A stretch of 64,000 nucleotides of DNA from CAYJDP01 sp964371025 (GTDB lineage Bacteria > Bacillota_I > Bacilli_A > RF39 > UBA660): the NCBI GenBank assembly GCA_964371025.1, contig CAYJKH010000003.1:62001-126000 (forward strand). The letters are read 5' to 3'. Shown here piece after piece: positions 35,040-44,472 of this stretch (its first letter is position 1; each line of letters begins with the position of its first letter). Under the pieces are notes generated by a model. That model worked only from the letters and a program-made list of their open reading frames with translations, ran no database searches and was not told the DNA's origin. A program made the translations under genes and the position numbers.

Positions 35040-36329
35040 ATGTATAACGAAAAAGAAGAAGTATTATTATTATTTTTAGATGATATTATTCCTAATAGAT
35101 TTCAACCAAGAGAAGTATTTGATGAAAAAGCATTAAAAGAATTAGCTGTTTCGATTAAAGAACACGGAGTAATACAACCAATAATAGTTAGAAATATAAA
35201 TGGTAAATATGAAATTATAGCAGGAGAGCGTAGATATAAAGCATCTGCACTAGCAGGAATGACAAAAATACCAGCCATTATTAGAAACATAGATGATAAA
35301 GAAACTTCTAAAGTTGCTTTACTTGAAAACTTACAAAGAAAAAATTTAAATCCAATAGAGGAAGCTAGAACTTATCAAAAAATATTAGAGCTAGACGAAA
35401 TGACTCAAGAAGAATTAGCTAAAACAATGGGGAAAAGTCAGTCATCAGTAGCTAATAAACTAAGGTTATTAGGATTACCAATTGATGTTCAAACAGCACT
35501 TTTAAAAGAACAAATATCTGAAAGACATGCAAGAACATTATTAATGTTAAGTGATGATTCAAGTAAGAAAAACTTATTATCAAAAATAATTGATAATAAA
35601 CTAACTGTTAAACAAACAGAGGAAGAGATAAAAATGATAACAAATACTAATAATAATGTAGAAAGCGTAGATGTTTCAAATTCGTATATAAATAATAAAC
35701 CACTGAATCCAACAATTAATTTACAAGAGGAAGAACAATCACAAATTAAAATTGCGCCTCCTATCGAAGAGGGCACACATCATGAAAATAAATTTATTAA
35801 TTATGGAGAATTAGAAAACTCCGATGATAATGAAAACCAAATAGAAAGTAGTTCTAGTTTATTTGATACAAATATTAATATAGAAGCAGTTAAGGAACAA
35901 AGTCAAGATATCACAAATATTAATCAAAACACAAGTGAAATGGAATTAGAAAATACTAGTGCACTTGATGATTTACTTAATTTTCCAGCTCCTAGTGAAA
36001 CTAATAATTCCGAAGGCAGTAATTTTTTAACACCAGCTGAGGCAATTGTTAAAACAGATGGTGAAACAGAAAATACAAAACAAGATTATTTTAAAACACC
36101 AGAATTTATGCCTTCAGATATTCCTAATATTAATCAACCATTAGTATCAGAAACAACATCAATTATAAATCAGACTTTTAATGAAGGTGGAAAAGTAACG
36201 ACAGAAGAAATAATTACTAAAATAAAAGAGCTTATTAAAGACTTAGAAAAAAATAATGTAAAAGTTGATTTGAAAGAAATGAATTTCCCTAAATCAACTC
36301 AATTAATTATAAAAATAGAAAAAGAGTAG
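35040..36329 (+). CDS. noc: Nucleoid occlusion protein Noc (ParB family)
   Basis: Noc binds NBS sites and keeps the division septum off the nucleoid. The ATG at 35040 is chosen because the upstream in-frame ATG at 35028 is inside the GGGTGAT ribosome site; this gives 429 aa. Domains: CTP-binding ParB fold with PNRFQPR and GERRYKA, then a helix-turn-helix with GKSQSSVANK and ISERHAR. The Gln, Lys and Arg there match the NBS-specifying residues reported for Noc rather than ParB. A polar, Asn/Glu/Ser-rich linker of about 170 residues precedes a 50-residue C-terminal dimer domain. Bacillus Noc is about 283 aa, with an N-terminal amphipathic membrane helix that is absent here. Confidence 0.88.
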   Translation: MYNEKEEVLLLFLDDIIPNRFQPREVFDEKALKELAVSIKEHGVIQPIIVRNINGKYEIIAGERRYKASALAGMTKIPAIIRNIDDKETSKVALLENLQRKNLNPIEEARTYQKILELDEMTQEELAKTMGKSQSSVANKLRLLGLPIDVQTALLKEQISERHARTLLMLSDDSSKKNLLSKIIDNKLTVKQTEEEIKMITNTNNNVESVDVSNSYINNKPLNPTINLQEEEQSQIKIAPPIEEGTHHENKFINYGELENSDDNENQIESSSSLFDTNINIEAVKEQSQDITNINQNTSEMELENTSALDDLLNFPAPSETNNSEGSNFLTPAEAIVKTDGETENTKQDYFKTPEFMPSDIPNINQPLVSETTSIINQTFNEGGKVTTEEIITKIKELIKDLEKNNVKVDLKEMNFPKSTQLIIKIEKE

Positions 36330-36346
36330 AATTATCTACTTTTTTT
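36321..36346 (+). terminator. Terminator after noc
   Basis: AAAGAGTAGA-ATTA-TCTACTTTTT and a longer U run, overlapping the noc stop codon. Confidence 0.75.
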
Positions 36347-36375
36347 AATAAAAGGTATAAAGATAAGCTTTTTTT

Positions 36376-36384
36376 TGTTATAAT
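36376..36384 (+). promoter_or_regulatory. Extended -10 promoter of soj-parB
   Basis: TGTTATAAT (TGnTATAAT) 28 nt before the soj start; no recognisable -35. Confidence 0.55.
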
Positions 36385-36412
36385 AAATAAGAAATGGAAA
36401 AGGTGATAGATT

Positions 36413-37198
36413 ATGGGAAAAGTAATATCTTTAGTAAATCAAAAAGGTGGAGTAGGAAAAACAACAAGTAGTATAAATCTTTCAGCTTCTTTAGCAGCGA
36501 TTGGAAAAAGAGTATTATTAATTGATTTAGATCCACAAGGTAATACAACTACTGGAATTGGTTTTTCAAAAGCAGATTTAGAAAAAACAGTTTATGAAGT
36601 ACTATTAGGAAATGAAAATATAAAAGAAACAATTATTAAAACAAAGTTTAAAAATTTATCGATATTACCAGCTAGTTTAAATTTAGCAGGATTAGATATA
36701 GAATTAATAGAAAAACAAAAAAAGCAAGAGGGTTTTAATAAAGGTGAACAATTAAAAAATTGTTTGAGCGAAGTCAATGATAATTATGATTATGTAATTA
36801 TTGACTGTCCGCCATCATTAGGAGTTATAACAACCAATGCTTTAACAGCATCAAACTCTGTTATTATTCCAGTTCAATGTGAATTTTTTGCCTTAGAAGG
36901 AATAACTCAATTATTAAAAACGATAATGCTAGCACAAAAGAATTTAAATCCAAATTTAGATATTGAAGGAGTATTATTAACAATGTATGACTCTAAAACA
37001 ATATTGGGATTTGAAGTAATATCAGATATTAAGTCGTTTTTTAAAGAAAAAGTATATGATACTATTATTCCCCGATTAATAAGATTGGCAGAAGCGCCAT
37101 CACATGGAGAACCAATAATAGCGTATGACCCAAAGAGTAAAGGGGCAGAAGCATATATCAAATTAGCTGAGGAAGTGGTGAAAAGAAATGGAAACTAA
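36413..37198 (+). CDS. soj: Chromosome partition ATPase Soj (ParA)
   Basis: Walker-type ATPase that works with ParB/parS in origin segregation and modulates DnaA. The 261-aa product has the deviant Walker A KGGVGKTTSS at 11-20 with the signature Lys, LIDLDPQGN (Walker A'), and VIIDCPPSLG (Walker B). Length matches Bacillus Soj. It overlaps parB by 11 nt. Confidence 0.97.
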   Translation: MGKVISLVNQKGGVGKTTSSINLSASLAAIGKRVLLIDLDPQGNTTTGIGFSKADLEKTVYEVLLGNENIKETIIKTKFKNLSILPASLNLAGLDIELIEKQKKQEGFNKGEQLKNCLSEVNDNYDYVIIDCPPSLGVITTNALTASNSVIIPVQCEFFALEGITQLLKTIMLAQKNLNPNLDIEGVLLTMYDSKTILGFEVISDIKSFFKEKVYDTIIPRLIRLAEAPSHGEPIIAYDPKSKGAEAYIKLAEEVVKRNGN

Positions 37199-38066
37199 CC
37201 AAAGAAGAAGAGCATTAGGAAGAGGTTTAGAGGACTTATTTAATAACGAACCTATTGAATATGATAAAATAGAAGAAAAAATAGTTAATGAAACACCTAA
37301 GGAAGAAATTAAACAAGTAAAACTTAATGAATTAAGAAGTAATCCATATCAACCAAGAAAAAATTTTGATGTAGATAAATTAGAAGAATTAGCTTCTTCA
37401 ATCAAAGAACATGGAGTTTTTCAACCAATAATTATAAAAAAGAGTATTAAAGGTTATGAAATAATAGCAGGAGAAAGAAGAGTAAAGGCTTCCCAATTAT
37501 TAGGTTTAGAAGAAATACCAGCAATTATAAAAGATTTTAACGATAAAGAAATGATGGAGATAGCTCTGCTTGAAAATTTACAAAGAGAAAATTTAAATGC
37601 TTTAGAGGAAGCTGTGGCTTATAAAAAGATGATTGATTCACTTGATATAACTCAGGAAATATTATCAAAAAGAATAGGGAAAAGTAGAAGTTATGTAACT
37701 AATATTTTAGGATTATTGACATTATCAGAATATGTTCAAAATAAAATTGTAACTAAAGAATTAACAATGGGACACGCAAGAGTAATCAGTAAAATAAAAG
37801 ATCATAAAATTCAAGAAAAAATGGCGAAAAAAATAATTGAAGAAGGGCTAAGTGTAAGACAAACAGAAGAATTAAATACACTGGATGATGAAGATAAACC
37901 TAAAATAATTAAGCCGATAAAAGAGTCTATTTATGGTGATTTTGAAAATCAATTATCAGATAAATTAGGAACAAAAGTAAAAATAAAAAATAATAAATTA
38001 GAAATTTCATTTGTAAACAAAAATGATTTAAATAGATTACTAGAGATAATGAAATTAGATAAATAG
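37188..38066 (+). CDS. parB: Chromosome partition protein ParB (Spo0J)
   Basis: CTP-dependent DNA clamp that loads at parS and spreads. The 292-aa product starts with RRRALGRGLEDLF, the motif that stimulates ParA. It continues with NPYQPR, the CTP-binding GERRVKA, and a helix-turn-helix GKSRSYVTN...TMGHAR whose Arg and Gly are the parS-type residues. The C-terminal dimer domain lies at about 245-292. It differs from the adjacent Noc exactly at the specificity positions. Cognate parS sites lie at 19255-19326. Confidence 0.96.
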   Translation: METNQRRRALGRGLEDLFNNEPIEYDKIEEKIVNETPKEEIKQVKLNELRSNPYQPRKNFDVDKLEELASSIKEHGVFQPIIIKKSIKGYEIIAGERRVKASQLLGLEEIPAIIKDFNDKEMMEIALLENLQRENLNALEEAVAYKKMIDSLDITQEILSKRIGKSRSYVTNILGLLTLSEYVQNKIVTKELTMGHARVISKIKDHKIQEKMAKKIIEEGLSVRQTEELNTLDDEDKPKIIKPIKESIYGDFENQLSDKLGTKVKIKNNKLEISFVNKNDLNRLLEIMKLDK

Positions 38067-38074
38067 GAGTATTT

Positions 38075-38890
38075 ATGGAATTAGAAATATTTAATTTAAA
38101 TATAAATTTGAAATTAATTATATTGCCAATCTTGTATATATTAATAGGAATAATTTTATATAAAATAATAAAAAAAATAGTTAATAAAATTGAAGAAAAC
38201 AGTAAATTTAATAATAAAATAGATTCTAAAAAAATAGCGACAATAAAAATTTTAGGAATAAACATTTCTAAATATCTTATTGTTACAATAGTAATTTTAG
38301 CAATTTTATCAGTATTTGGAGTGAATGTAACTTCAATAGTTGCTGGAATTGGGATAACAGCAGCCTTAATTGGTTTTGCTATGCAAGACACAGCAAAAGA
38401 CTTTATAGCAGGAATCTTTATACTTACTGAAGAACAATATAAACTAGGGGACTATATTGAAATAGATGGTTTTTTAGGAGAAGTAGTATTTGTAGGATTG
38501 AAATCTACTAGAATAAAAAATTATAGAGGTATGGTTAAAATTATTGCTAATAGAAATATAACTAATGTTATTAACTATAGTATAGAAAATTCTCTTGCTG
38601 AAATTGATATTAATATCAGTAATAAATACGCTCCAGAGGAAATTGACGCTATTTTAATTGATATCAAAAAAGAAATAAAGGAAAACGATAAAATTGTTGG
38701 AGATTTGGAAATATGGGGAATTGAAGAATTAAAAGAGTCTGGTTATGTTTATAGATTAGCAATTGAAGTTAAATCTATGGAACATTATGAAATACAAAGA
38801 CTAATTAGAAAAATAATTAGACAGAAATTTGTTGAAAATAACATTGAATTTTATTATTTAGTTCAAGGAGATAAATATGGAGCTAAATAA
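38075..38890 (+). CDS. MscS-family mechanosensitive channel
   Basis: Small-conductance mechanosensitive channel that releases solutes on osmotic downshock. The 271-aa product has three hydrophobic segments (about 11-30, 62-84, 88-108). The pore-lining helix includes GITAALIGFAMQDTAKDF, and the cytoplasmic beta domain follows with GDYIEIDGFLGEVVFVGLKSTR. Length and order resemble Bacillus YkuT/YhdY-type channels. It starts 8 nt after parB, so is probably co-transcribed. Confidence 0.93.
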   Translation: MELEIFNLNINLKLIILPILYILIGIILYKIIKKIVNKIEENSKFNNKIDSKKIATIKILGINISKYLIVTIVILAILSVFGVNVTSIVAGIGITAALIGFAMQDTAKDFIAGIFILTEEQYKLGDYIEIDGFLGEVVFVGLKSTRIKNYRGMVKIIANRNITNVINYSIENSLAEIDINISNKYAPEEIDAILIDIKKEIKENDKIVGDLEIWGIEELKESGYVYRLAIEVKSMEHYEIQRLIRKIIRQKFVENNIEFYYLVQGDKYGAK

Positions 38891-39077
38891 TCAATACACA
38901 TTAGGAAGTAAAGTTATAATGAAAAAAGGACACCCTTGTGGTGAAAATTTATGGGAAGTTATTAGAATTGGAGCAGATATCAAAATTAAATGTTTAAACT
39001 GTGATAGAACAATTTTAATGAGTAGAATAGATTTTAATAAAAAATTAAAAAAGATATTAAAAGAAGAGGGTGAATAA
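38877..39077 (+). CDS. DUF951 family protein
   Basis: Small conserved Bacillota protein of unknown function, usually found near parB and ychF. The 66-aa product has LGSKVIMKKGHPCG and a CLNCDRTILMSR block; the three cysteines suggest metal binding. It overlaps the MscS gene by 14 nt. Confidence 0.9.
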   Translation: MELNNQYTLGSKVIMKKGHPCGENLWEVIRIGADIKIKCLNCDRTILMSRIDFNKKLKKILKEEGE

Positions 39078-39078
39078 A

Positions 39079-40674
39079 ATGAAAGATAAAAGAAAATTAA
39101 AACTTAAAAAATTTTATTTTCATCCAATAACTATGTTCTTATTTTTAATAGTTATTACAATTTTTATTAGTTTTATATTCTCATTGTTTCAAATGCAAGC
39201 AACTTATAATATAGTTAATGAAAATACAATAAGTTTAGAATCAACGCTTGTAACTGTAGAAAATTTACTTAGTGCCGATGCACTAAAAAGTATTATTAGC
39301 AATGCTACAACTAATTTTCTTAGTTTTACACCACTGGCGATGATACTAATATCATTAATTGGTATATCTATAGCGGAAGCATCCGGATTTATTAAAGCGT
39401 TAACTGATAGACATTTATCAAAATTATCTAACAATGTTTTAACATTTATTTTAATTTTTTTAGCTGTTATTTCATCATTAATTAATGAAGTGGGATATGC
39501 CTTATTAATTCCATTAGCGGGTCTTATATATTTTATAAGAGGAAGGAATCCAATTTTAGGTATTGTTACAGCTTTCTGTGGTGTAGCATTTGGATATGGA
39601 GTTTCAATTTTTGTTGGTTCAATGGAAGTTGCTTTAATGGGATATACAAAATCAGCAGCAATGTTAATTGATGAAAATATTCATATCTCATTATCATCAA
39701 ATTTATTTTTTATAATTATTACATCAATTATAATTTCGATTATTGGAGCAATTGTAATTGAAAAAATAATTGCACCTAAATTGGGTAAATATAAAAAAAC
39801 AGAGATAGAGGCGAAGACAGAACAATACACAGTTATTGATTTAGAAGAAGAAGAACAAAAATTAGTAGAACAAGAAAAAAGACAAAAATCAGGATTAAGA
39901 TATTCTCTAATAACTGCTATATTTGTTATAGCGATTTTTATATATAGTATAATCCCGAATTTATTATATTCAGGATTATTGTTAGATACTGATGAACAAA
40001 CATATTTAGGACAATTATTTGGAGAAAATGCATTTTTCCAAGATGGATTTACAGTAATGTTAGCTATATTGCTTTCATTAACAGGGATAGCTTATGCAAT
40101 TGGAGCAAAAAGTGTTAAAAATGATAAAGATCTTATTAATAAAGCATCTAGTAAATTATCGAATATAGGAAGTGTAATTTTATTAATATTTATTTTTTCT
40201 CAATTTATTTATATTTTTAAAATGACAAATATAGGAATAGTTATAGCAGGATGGTTAGCAAACTTAATTGAATTTTTAAATTTTGATGGATTACCACTTG
40301 TAATAACATCGTTAATTGTAATGGCTATTGCTAATTTATTTTTAACATCATCTGCTACAAAATGGTTGATTTTTTCACCAGTGGTTATTCCAATGTTTAT
40401 GCAATCAAATATATCACCCGAATTTGCCCAAATAGTAGCGCGTGTAGCAGATAGTATGACTAATGGAGCAACTTTTATGCTAGCGTCATTTTCGATATAT
40501 ATCGCATATTTAAATATATATAATCTAGATAAAGAAAAACCTATTGGTATTCATAAATCACTAAGAATGGTAACACCTTATTTTCTAATAATAGGATTAG
40601 CATGGATACTGTTAGTAGCAGGATGGTATATTATTTCGCTACCAATCGGTCCTGGTACTTTACCAACACTATAA
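39079..40674 (+). CDS. AbgT-family transporter
   Basis: Integral membrane transporter of the AbgT family, whose members move p-aminobenzoyl-glutamate or export sulfonamide-like drugs. The start is the ATG at 39079; the in-frame GTG at 39070 is in the AGAGGGTG ribosome site. The 531-aa product has about 11-12 hydrophobic segments, a charged cytoplasmic loop at about 235-280, and the family motif FLTSSATKWLIFSPVVIPMF near residue 420. The substrate cannot be read from sequence. It overlaps the DUF951 stop region and is followed 14 nt later by ychF. Confidence 0.87.
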   Translation: MKDKRKLKLKKFYFHPITMFLFLIVITIFISFIFSLFQMQATYNIVNENTISLESTLVTVENLLSADALKSIISNATTNFLSFTPLAMILISLIGISIAEASGFIKALTDRHLSKLSNNVLTFILIFLAVISSLINEVGYALLIPLAGLIYFIRGRNPILGIVTAFCGVAFGYGVSIFVGSMEVALMGYTKSAAMLIDENIHISLSSNLFFIIITSIIISIIGAIVIEKIIAPKLGKYKKTEIEAKTEQYTVIDLEEEEQKLVEQEKRQKSGLRYSLITAIFVIAIFIYSIIPNLLYSGLLLDTDEQTYLGQLFGENAFFQDGFTVMLAILLSLTGIAYAIGAKSVKNDKDLINKASSKLSNIGSVILLIFIFSQFIYIFKMTNIGIVIAGWLANLIEFLNFDGLPLVITSLIVMAIANLFLTSSATKWLIFSPVVIPMFMQSNISPEFAQIVARVADSMTNGATFMLASFSIYIAYLNIYNLDKEKPIGIHKSLRMVTPYFLIIGLAWILLVAGWYIISLPIGPGTLPTL

Positions 40675-40688
40675 AAAAGGAGAACTAA

Positions 40689-41789
40689 ATGAGTTTAAAA
40701 GCAGGGATAGTAGGGTTGCCTAATGTTGGAAAGTCAACATTATTTAATGCTATTACAAATCAAAAAATATTAGCAGAAAATTATCCATTTGCAACAATTG
40801 ACCCTAATATAGGGGTAGTTACAGTAAATGATGAAAGAATGGTTAATTTAAAAAAAATGTATATACCAGAAAAGTATATACCAACAACGTATGAGTTTAC
40901 AGACATTGCAGGACTTGTAAAAGGAGCTGCTAGTGGAGAAGGATTAGGAAATAAATTCTTATCTCATATAAGGGATGTAGATGCAATTGTTGAAGTTGTT
41001 AGATGTTTTGAAAAAGAGAATATTATACATGTTGAGGAAACAGTTAATCCAATTAGAGATGTTGAAATAATTAATTTAGAATTAATTTTATCTGATTTAG
41101 AATTAGTTTTAACTAAATTAGGAAAAGTATCTAAAAAAGCCAAAACAACTAATAATAAAGACGAAAAATTAGAATATGAATTATTAGAACAATTCAAAAG
41201 AACACTTGAAGAAAATAAGCCTCTTAGAATTTTAGACTTAACAGAAGATGAAGAAAAAATAATTAAATCTTTTAGTTTTTTAACACTAAAGCCAATAATA
41301 TATTTAGCAAATATCTCAGAAGAAGATTTAGGTAAAGAAGAAAATAAATATGTTAAGATGTTAAAAGAATATGCTAAAGAAGAAAATGCAGAAGTTATTA
41401 CTTTGTGTGCGGCAGTAGAAGAAGAATTAAGTGAAATGGATGATGATGACAAAAAAGAAATGTTAGAAGGATATGGTCTTGATAAATCTGGTTTAGATAA
41501 ACTAGTATTTAGTACATATAGTATTTTGGGATTATCTACATACTTTACAGTAGGTAAAGAAGAAATTAGGGCTTGGACTTTTCATAATGGAATGAATGCA
41601 AAACAATGTGCAGGAATAATTCATACTGATTTTGAAAAAGGCTTTATTAAAGCAGAAGTTATATCATACAATGATTTGATAGAATATGGAGATGAACAAA
41701 AAGTTAAATCAGCAGGAAGAGTTCGACTAGAGGGAAAAGACTATATAATGCAAGATGGAGATATTTGTCATTTTAGATTTAATGTATAA
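40689..41789 (+). CDS. ychF: Ribosome-binding ATPase YchF
   Basis: Obg-related NTPase that prefers ATP and binds ribosomes; implicated in translation and stress. The 366-aa product starts with GIVGLPNVGKSTLFNAIT, then the DIAGLVKGAASGEGLGNKFL switch and a coiled insert (about 130-205). A C-terminal TGS domain follows, with RAWTFHNG...CAGIIHTDFEKGFI. Length matches the family. Confidence 0.97.
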   Translation: MSLKAGIVGLPNVGKSTLFNAITNQKILAENYPFATIDPNIGVVTVNDERMVNLKKMYIPEKYIPTTYEFTDIAGLVKGAASGEGLGNKFLSHIRDVDAIVEVVRCFEKENIIHVEETVNPIRDVEIINLELILSDLELVLTKLGKVSKKAKTTNNKDEKLEYELLEQFKRTLEENKPLRILDLTEDEEKIIKSFSFLTLKPIIYLANISEEDLGKEENKYVKMLKEYAKEENAEVITLCAAVEEELSEMDDDDKKEMLEGYGLDKSGLDKLVFSTYSILGLSTYFTVGKEEIRAWTFHNGMNAKQCAGIIHTDFEKGFIKAEVISYNDLIEYGDEQKVKSAGRVRLEGKDYIMQDGDICHFRFNV

Positions 41790-41818
41790 AACTACGATTT
41801 TGTAGTTTTTTTTTTTGA
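41788..41818 (+). terminator. Terminator after ychF
   Basis: AAAACTAC-GATTTT-GTAGTTTT followed by a long U run. Confidence 0.85.
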
Positions 41819-41861
41819 ATAAGTGTATAATAATACTATATATATTTAAAAGGAGGAAAAT

Positions 41862-43028
41862 ATGGGATTTATAAAAGCATTTACAGGAGCAATTGGAGGA
41901 ACATTTGCAGATCAATGGAAGGATTATTTAGTACCACGTAATGATTTAACGGCAACAGCAGGAGTATTTCCAGCAGTTATGCAAGAAACTAATAATGAAA
42001 GAGGTTCAAATACTAAAAGTTCGGAAAACATAATCACAAATGGAAGTACGATTGTAGTACCAGAAGGAACAGCATTAATCACTATGCAAGATGGAGAAAT
42101 AACTAACTTTATTGCAGAAGCAGGTGGTTATATTTATGAAACAGATAATCAAAACTCTAAGTCGTTTTTTTCAGGAGATGGGATATTGTCTTCAACATTA
42201 AAAACATCATGGGAAAGATTTAAGTTCGGAGGACAACCGGGAGGACAACAATTAGCATTCTATATTAATTTAAAGGAAATTCCGAATAACAAATTTGGAA
42301 CACAATCAGAAATATATTGGGATGATGCATACTTAAATACACAAGTAGGAGCTATTACAAGAGGAACATACACATTACGTATAAAAGATCCTATTTTATT
42401 TATAAAGCAATTTGTCCCAGCTATGTACTTAGTACCAAATGCTCCAATTTTCGATTTTTCGGATATGGATAATGATGCAGGAACTCAATTATTTAATGAA
42501 GTAGTTAGTAGTTTATCAGGAGCATTTTCAAATTATACAAATGATCCTAGTAAAGGGAATAGAATAAATAAAATTCAAGGAGACCAAATAGGGTTTGCTC
42601 AAAGTTTAACATTCGCAGTAGAAGATGCATATAAATGGAAAACAGATCGTGGTCTTGAAATTGAAAAAGTTGCTATTCAGGCAATTGAGTATGATGAAGA
42701 TACTAAGAAATTACTTAGTGATGTTAAAAAAGCAGATGCATTATCTGGTAATAGAGGTAATTCATTTATGCAACAATCTGTTGCAAGAGGTTTCCAAGCA
42801 GCAGGAGAATCTGAAGGCGGAAATAATGCTATGAATATGGGATTCATGGGTATGGGTATGAATGCAGTTGGAGGAGCAATGAGTGGATTACAACAAACTC
42901 AAACAGTTCAACAACCTCAAACAGAAGATCCATATAAAAAATTAGCTTCTTTAAAAGAATTATTAGATCAAGGAGTTATAACTCAAAAAGATTTTGATGA
43001 TGCTAAAACTAAAATATTAGGATTATAA
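41862..43028 (+). CDS. SPFH-domain protein with C-terminal SHOCT motif (YdjI-like)
   Basis: Resembles Bacillus YdjI, an SPFH/Band-7-type protein linked with PspA in the envelope-stress response. The 388-aa product has a short N-terminus with no membrane helix, an SPFH-like core (about 50-270) and a Gly/Met/Asn-rich linker (about 300-345). The final 30 residues form a SHOCT domain (LKELLDQGVITQKDFDDAK). It follows a terminator and AGGAGG, and starts a four-gene group. A cytoplasmic, membrane-recruited scaffold is inferred from the family. Confidence 0.82.
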   Translation: MGFIKAFTGAIGGTFADQWKDYLVPRNDLTATAGVFPAVMQETNNERGSNTKSSENIITNGSTIVVPEGTALITMQDGEITNFIAEAGGYIYETDNQNSKSFFSGDGILSSTLKTSWERFKFGGQPGGQQLAFYINLKEIPNNKFGTQSEIYWDDAYLNTQVGAITRGTYTLRIKDPILFIKQFVPAMYLVPNAPIFDFSDMDNDAGTQLFNEVVSSLSGAFSNYTNDPSKGNRINKIQGDQIGFAQSLTFAVEDAYKWKTDRGLEIEKVAIQAIEYDEDTKKLLSDVKKADALSGNRGNSFMQQSVARGFQAAGESEGGNNAMNMGFMGMGMNAVGGAMSGLQQTQTVQQPQTEDPYKKLASLKELLDQGVITQKDFDDAKTKILGL

Positions 43029-43029
43029 T

Positions 43030-44469
43030 ATGAATAAAGAAAAAGAAGTTTCGGAAGAAAAAAAAAGAACTAAAGTTATAAAAAATGTATTAAAAAAGCA
43101 AAATGGTCAAGATAAATGTCCGAAATGTGGGTCGACAGATATTTCACCAAATAAAAAAACTGGAAAATTACATTGTAATTTTTGTAGATTTGAATTTTCA
43201 GGAGAAACTGTAGATGGTGTTGAGGATGATCTTAAAAAATTAGTAAATAAAAATGTAAGTGAAAGTTTACAAAATATTCCAGCAGATGTTAAAGACGTAT
43301 TAACTTTTAAATGTGAAAGTTGTGGTGCTGAAGTAATAATTGATACAAAAGAAAAATTACAAGCTAGATGTCACTGGTGTAGAAATACACTTAGTATTAA
43401 TCAAGTAATCGAAAATGGTGCTGTACCGGATATGGTCCTACCTTTTTCAGTTCCTAAAGAAGAAGCAGAATTAAAGATAAATGAGTTTGTAAACAAAAGG
43501 AAAATGTTTGCTCATCCAGATTTTAAACAAGAATTTAATTCTAACAATGTAATGGGAGTATATTTACCTTATATTGTTGTAGATGTAAATGCTCATAGTA
43601 AAAATGATGGATTAGGAGAGATTACTACTAGAACGTATACTGTTGGAAGTGGAGACAATAGAAGAACTGTTTACGATTATGATAGGTATAAGGTTTTTCG
43701 TGAGTATGATATAACGATAGATAATATAACAGTTGAATCTAATTTAGATAAACTAGATAAAAAAAGTGAGACTAAAACTACTAACATTATTAATTCTATA
43801 ATGCCCTTTGATGTGGAAAACTCGGTTGCATGGAATGCTAATTATTTAAGAGGCTATTCATCAGAAAAAAGAGATGTAAATATAGATAATTTAGAAATTC
43901 TAGTAGAAACTCAAGCTCAAGATATTTCTAGACATGCTGTAAATGCTCATTTAAAAGAATATAATAGAGGAGTATCTTGGAAAATCGAAGAATTTTCTAT
44001 AAAAGGAGAACAATGGCATTCAGCTTATTTACCAGTATGGTTATATAGCTATCAAGAAAATCATCAAAAAGGTGGCAATCTTCATTATGTAGCGGTTAAT
44101 GCGAGAACAAAAGAAACAATGGGAAGTGTTCCTATTAATAAACCTAAATTATTATTTATATCAGCAATAGTAGAAGTTATAGCAGTAATTATTTCCTTAT
44201 TGTTAATATTTTTTATAGATGAAGGAATTTTTGCTTTAGGAATGGTATCTGGTTTTATTTATTATATATATTATTATAATAAATATAGAAACAAAGATGC
44301 TAGACATACTTATGAAAGAGAAACAAAAACTGAAATTTTCAATATGAAGAAAAAAGATGAATTTATAAAGAGTTATAAAGGTGCATCAAGTCCTCAAATT
44401 AATAATAGGAATAATACGAATATAAAAGGGGAAAGTATTATGATAAATAAATTAAAAGAAAAGGATTAA
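43030..44469 (+). CDS. Double zinc-ribbon membrane protein (YdjG-like)
   Basis: Resembles Bacillus YdjG, encoded beside the SPFH protein YdjI. The 479-aa product has two zinc ribbons: CPKCGS...CNFC near residues 35-58 and CESCGA...CHWC near 95-117. A long beta-rich region follows, with the characteristic PFDVENSVAWNANYLRGY near residue 260 and LPVWLY near 335. A hydrophobic hairpin (about 373-418) and a charged tail end it. The start lies 1 nt after the upstream stop. Biochemical role unknown; envelope sensing is inferred from the operon. Confidence 0.8.
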   Translation: MNKEKEVSEEKKRTKVIKNVLKKQNGQDKCPKCGSTDISPNKKTGKLHCNFCRFEFSGETVDGVEDDLKKLVNKNVSESLQNIPADVKDVLTFKCESCGAEVIIDTKEKLQARCHWCRNTLSINQVIENGAVPDMVLPFSVPKEEAELKINEFVNKRKMFAHPDFKQEFNSNNVMGVYLPYIVVDVNAHSKNDGLGEITTRTYTVGSGDNRRTVYDYDRYKVFREYDITIDNITVESNLDKLDKKSETKTTNIINSIMPFDVENSVAWNANYLRGYSSEKRDVNIDNLEILVETQAQDISRHAVNAHLKEYNRGVSWKIEEFSIKGEQWHSAYLPVWLYSYQENHQKGGNLHYVAVNARTKETMGSVPINKPKLLFISAIVEVIAVIISLLLIFFIDEGIFALGMVSGFIYYIYYYNKYRNKDARHTYERETKTEIFNMKKKDEFIKSYKGASSPQINNRNNTNIKGESIMINKLKEKD

Positions 44470-44472
44470 AAT

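Noticed and set aside
40964..41452. 162-aa minus-strand frame opposite ychF
   Set aside because: Ser/Leu-rich antisense frame fully inside a conserved gene; no promoter or ribosome site seen.
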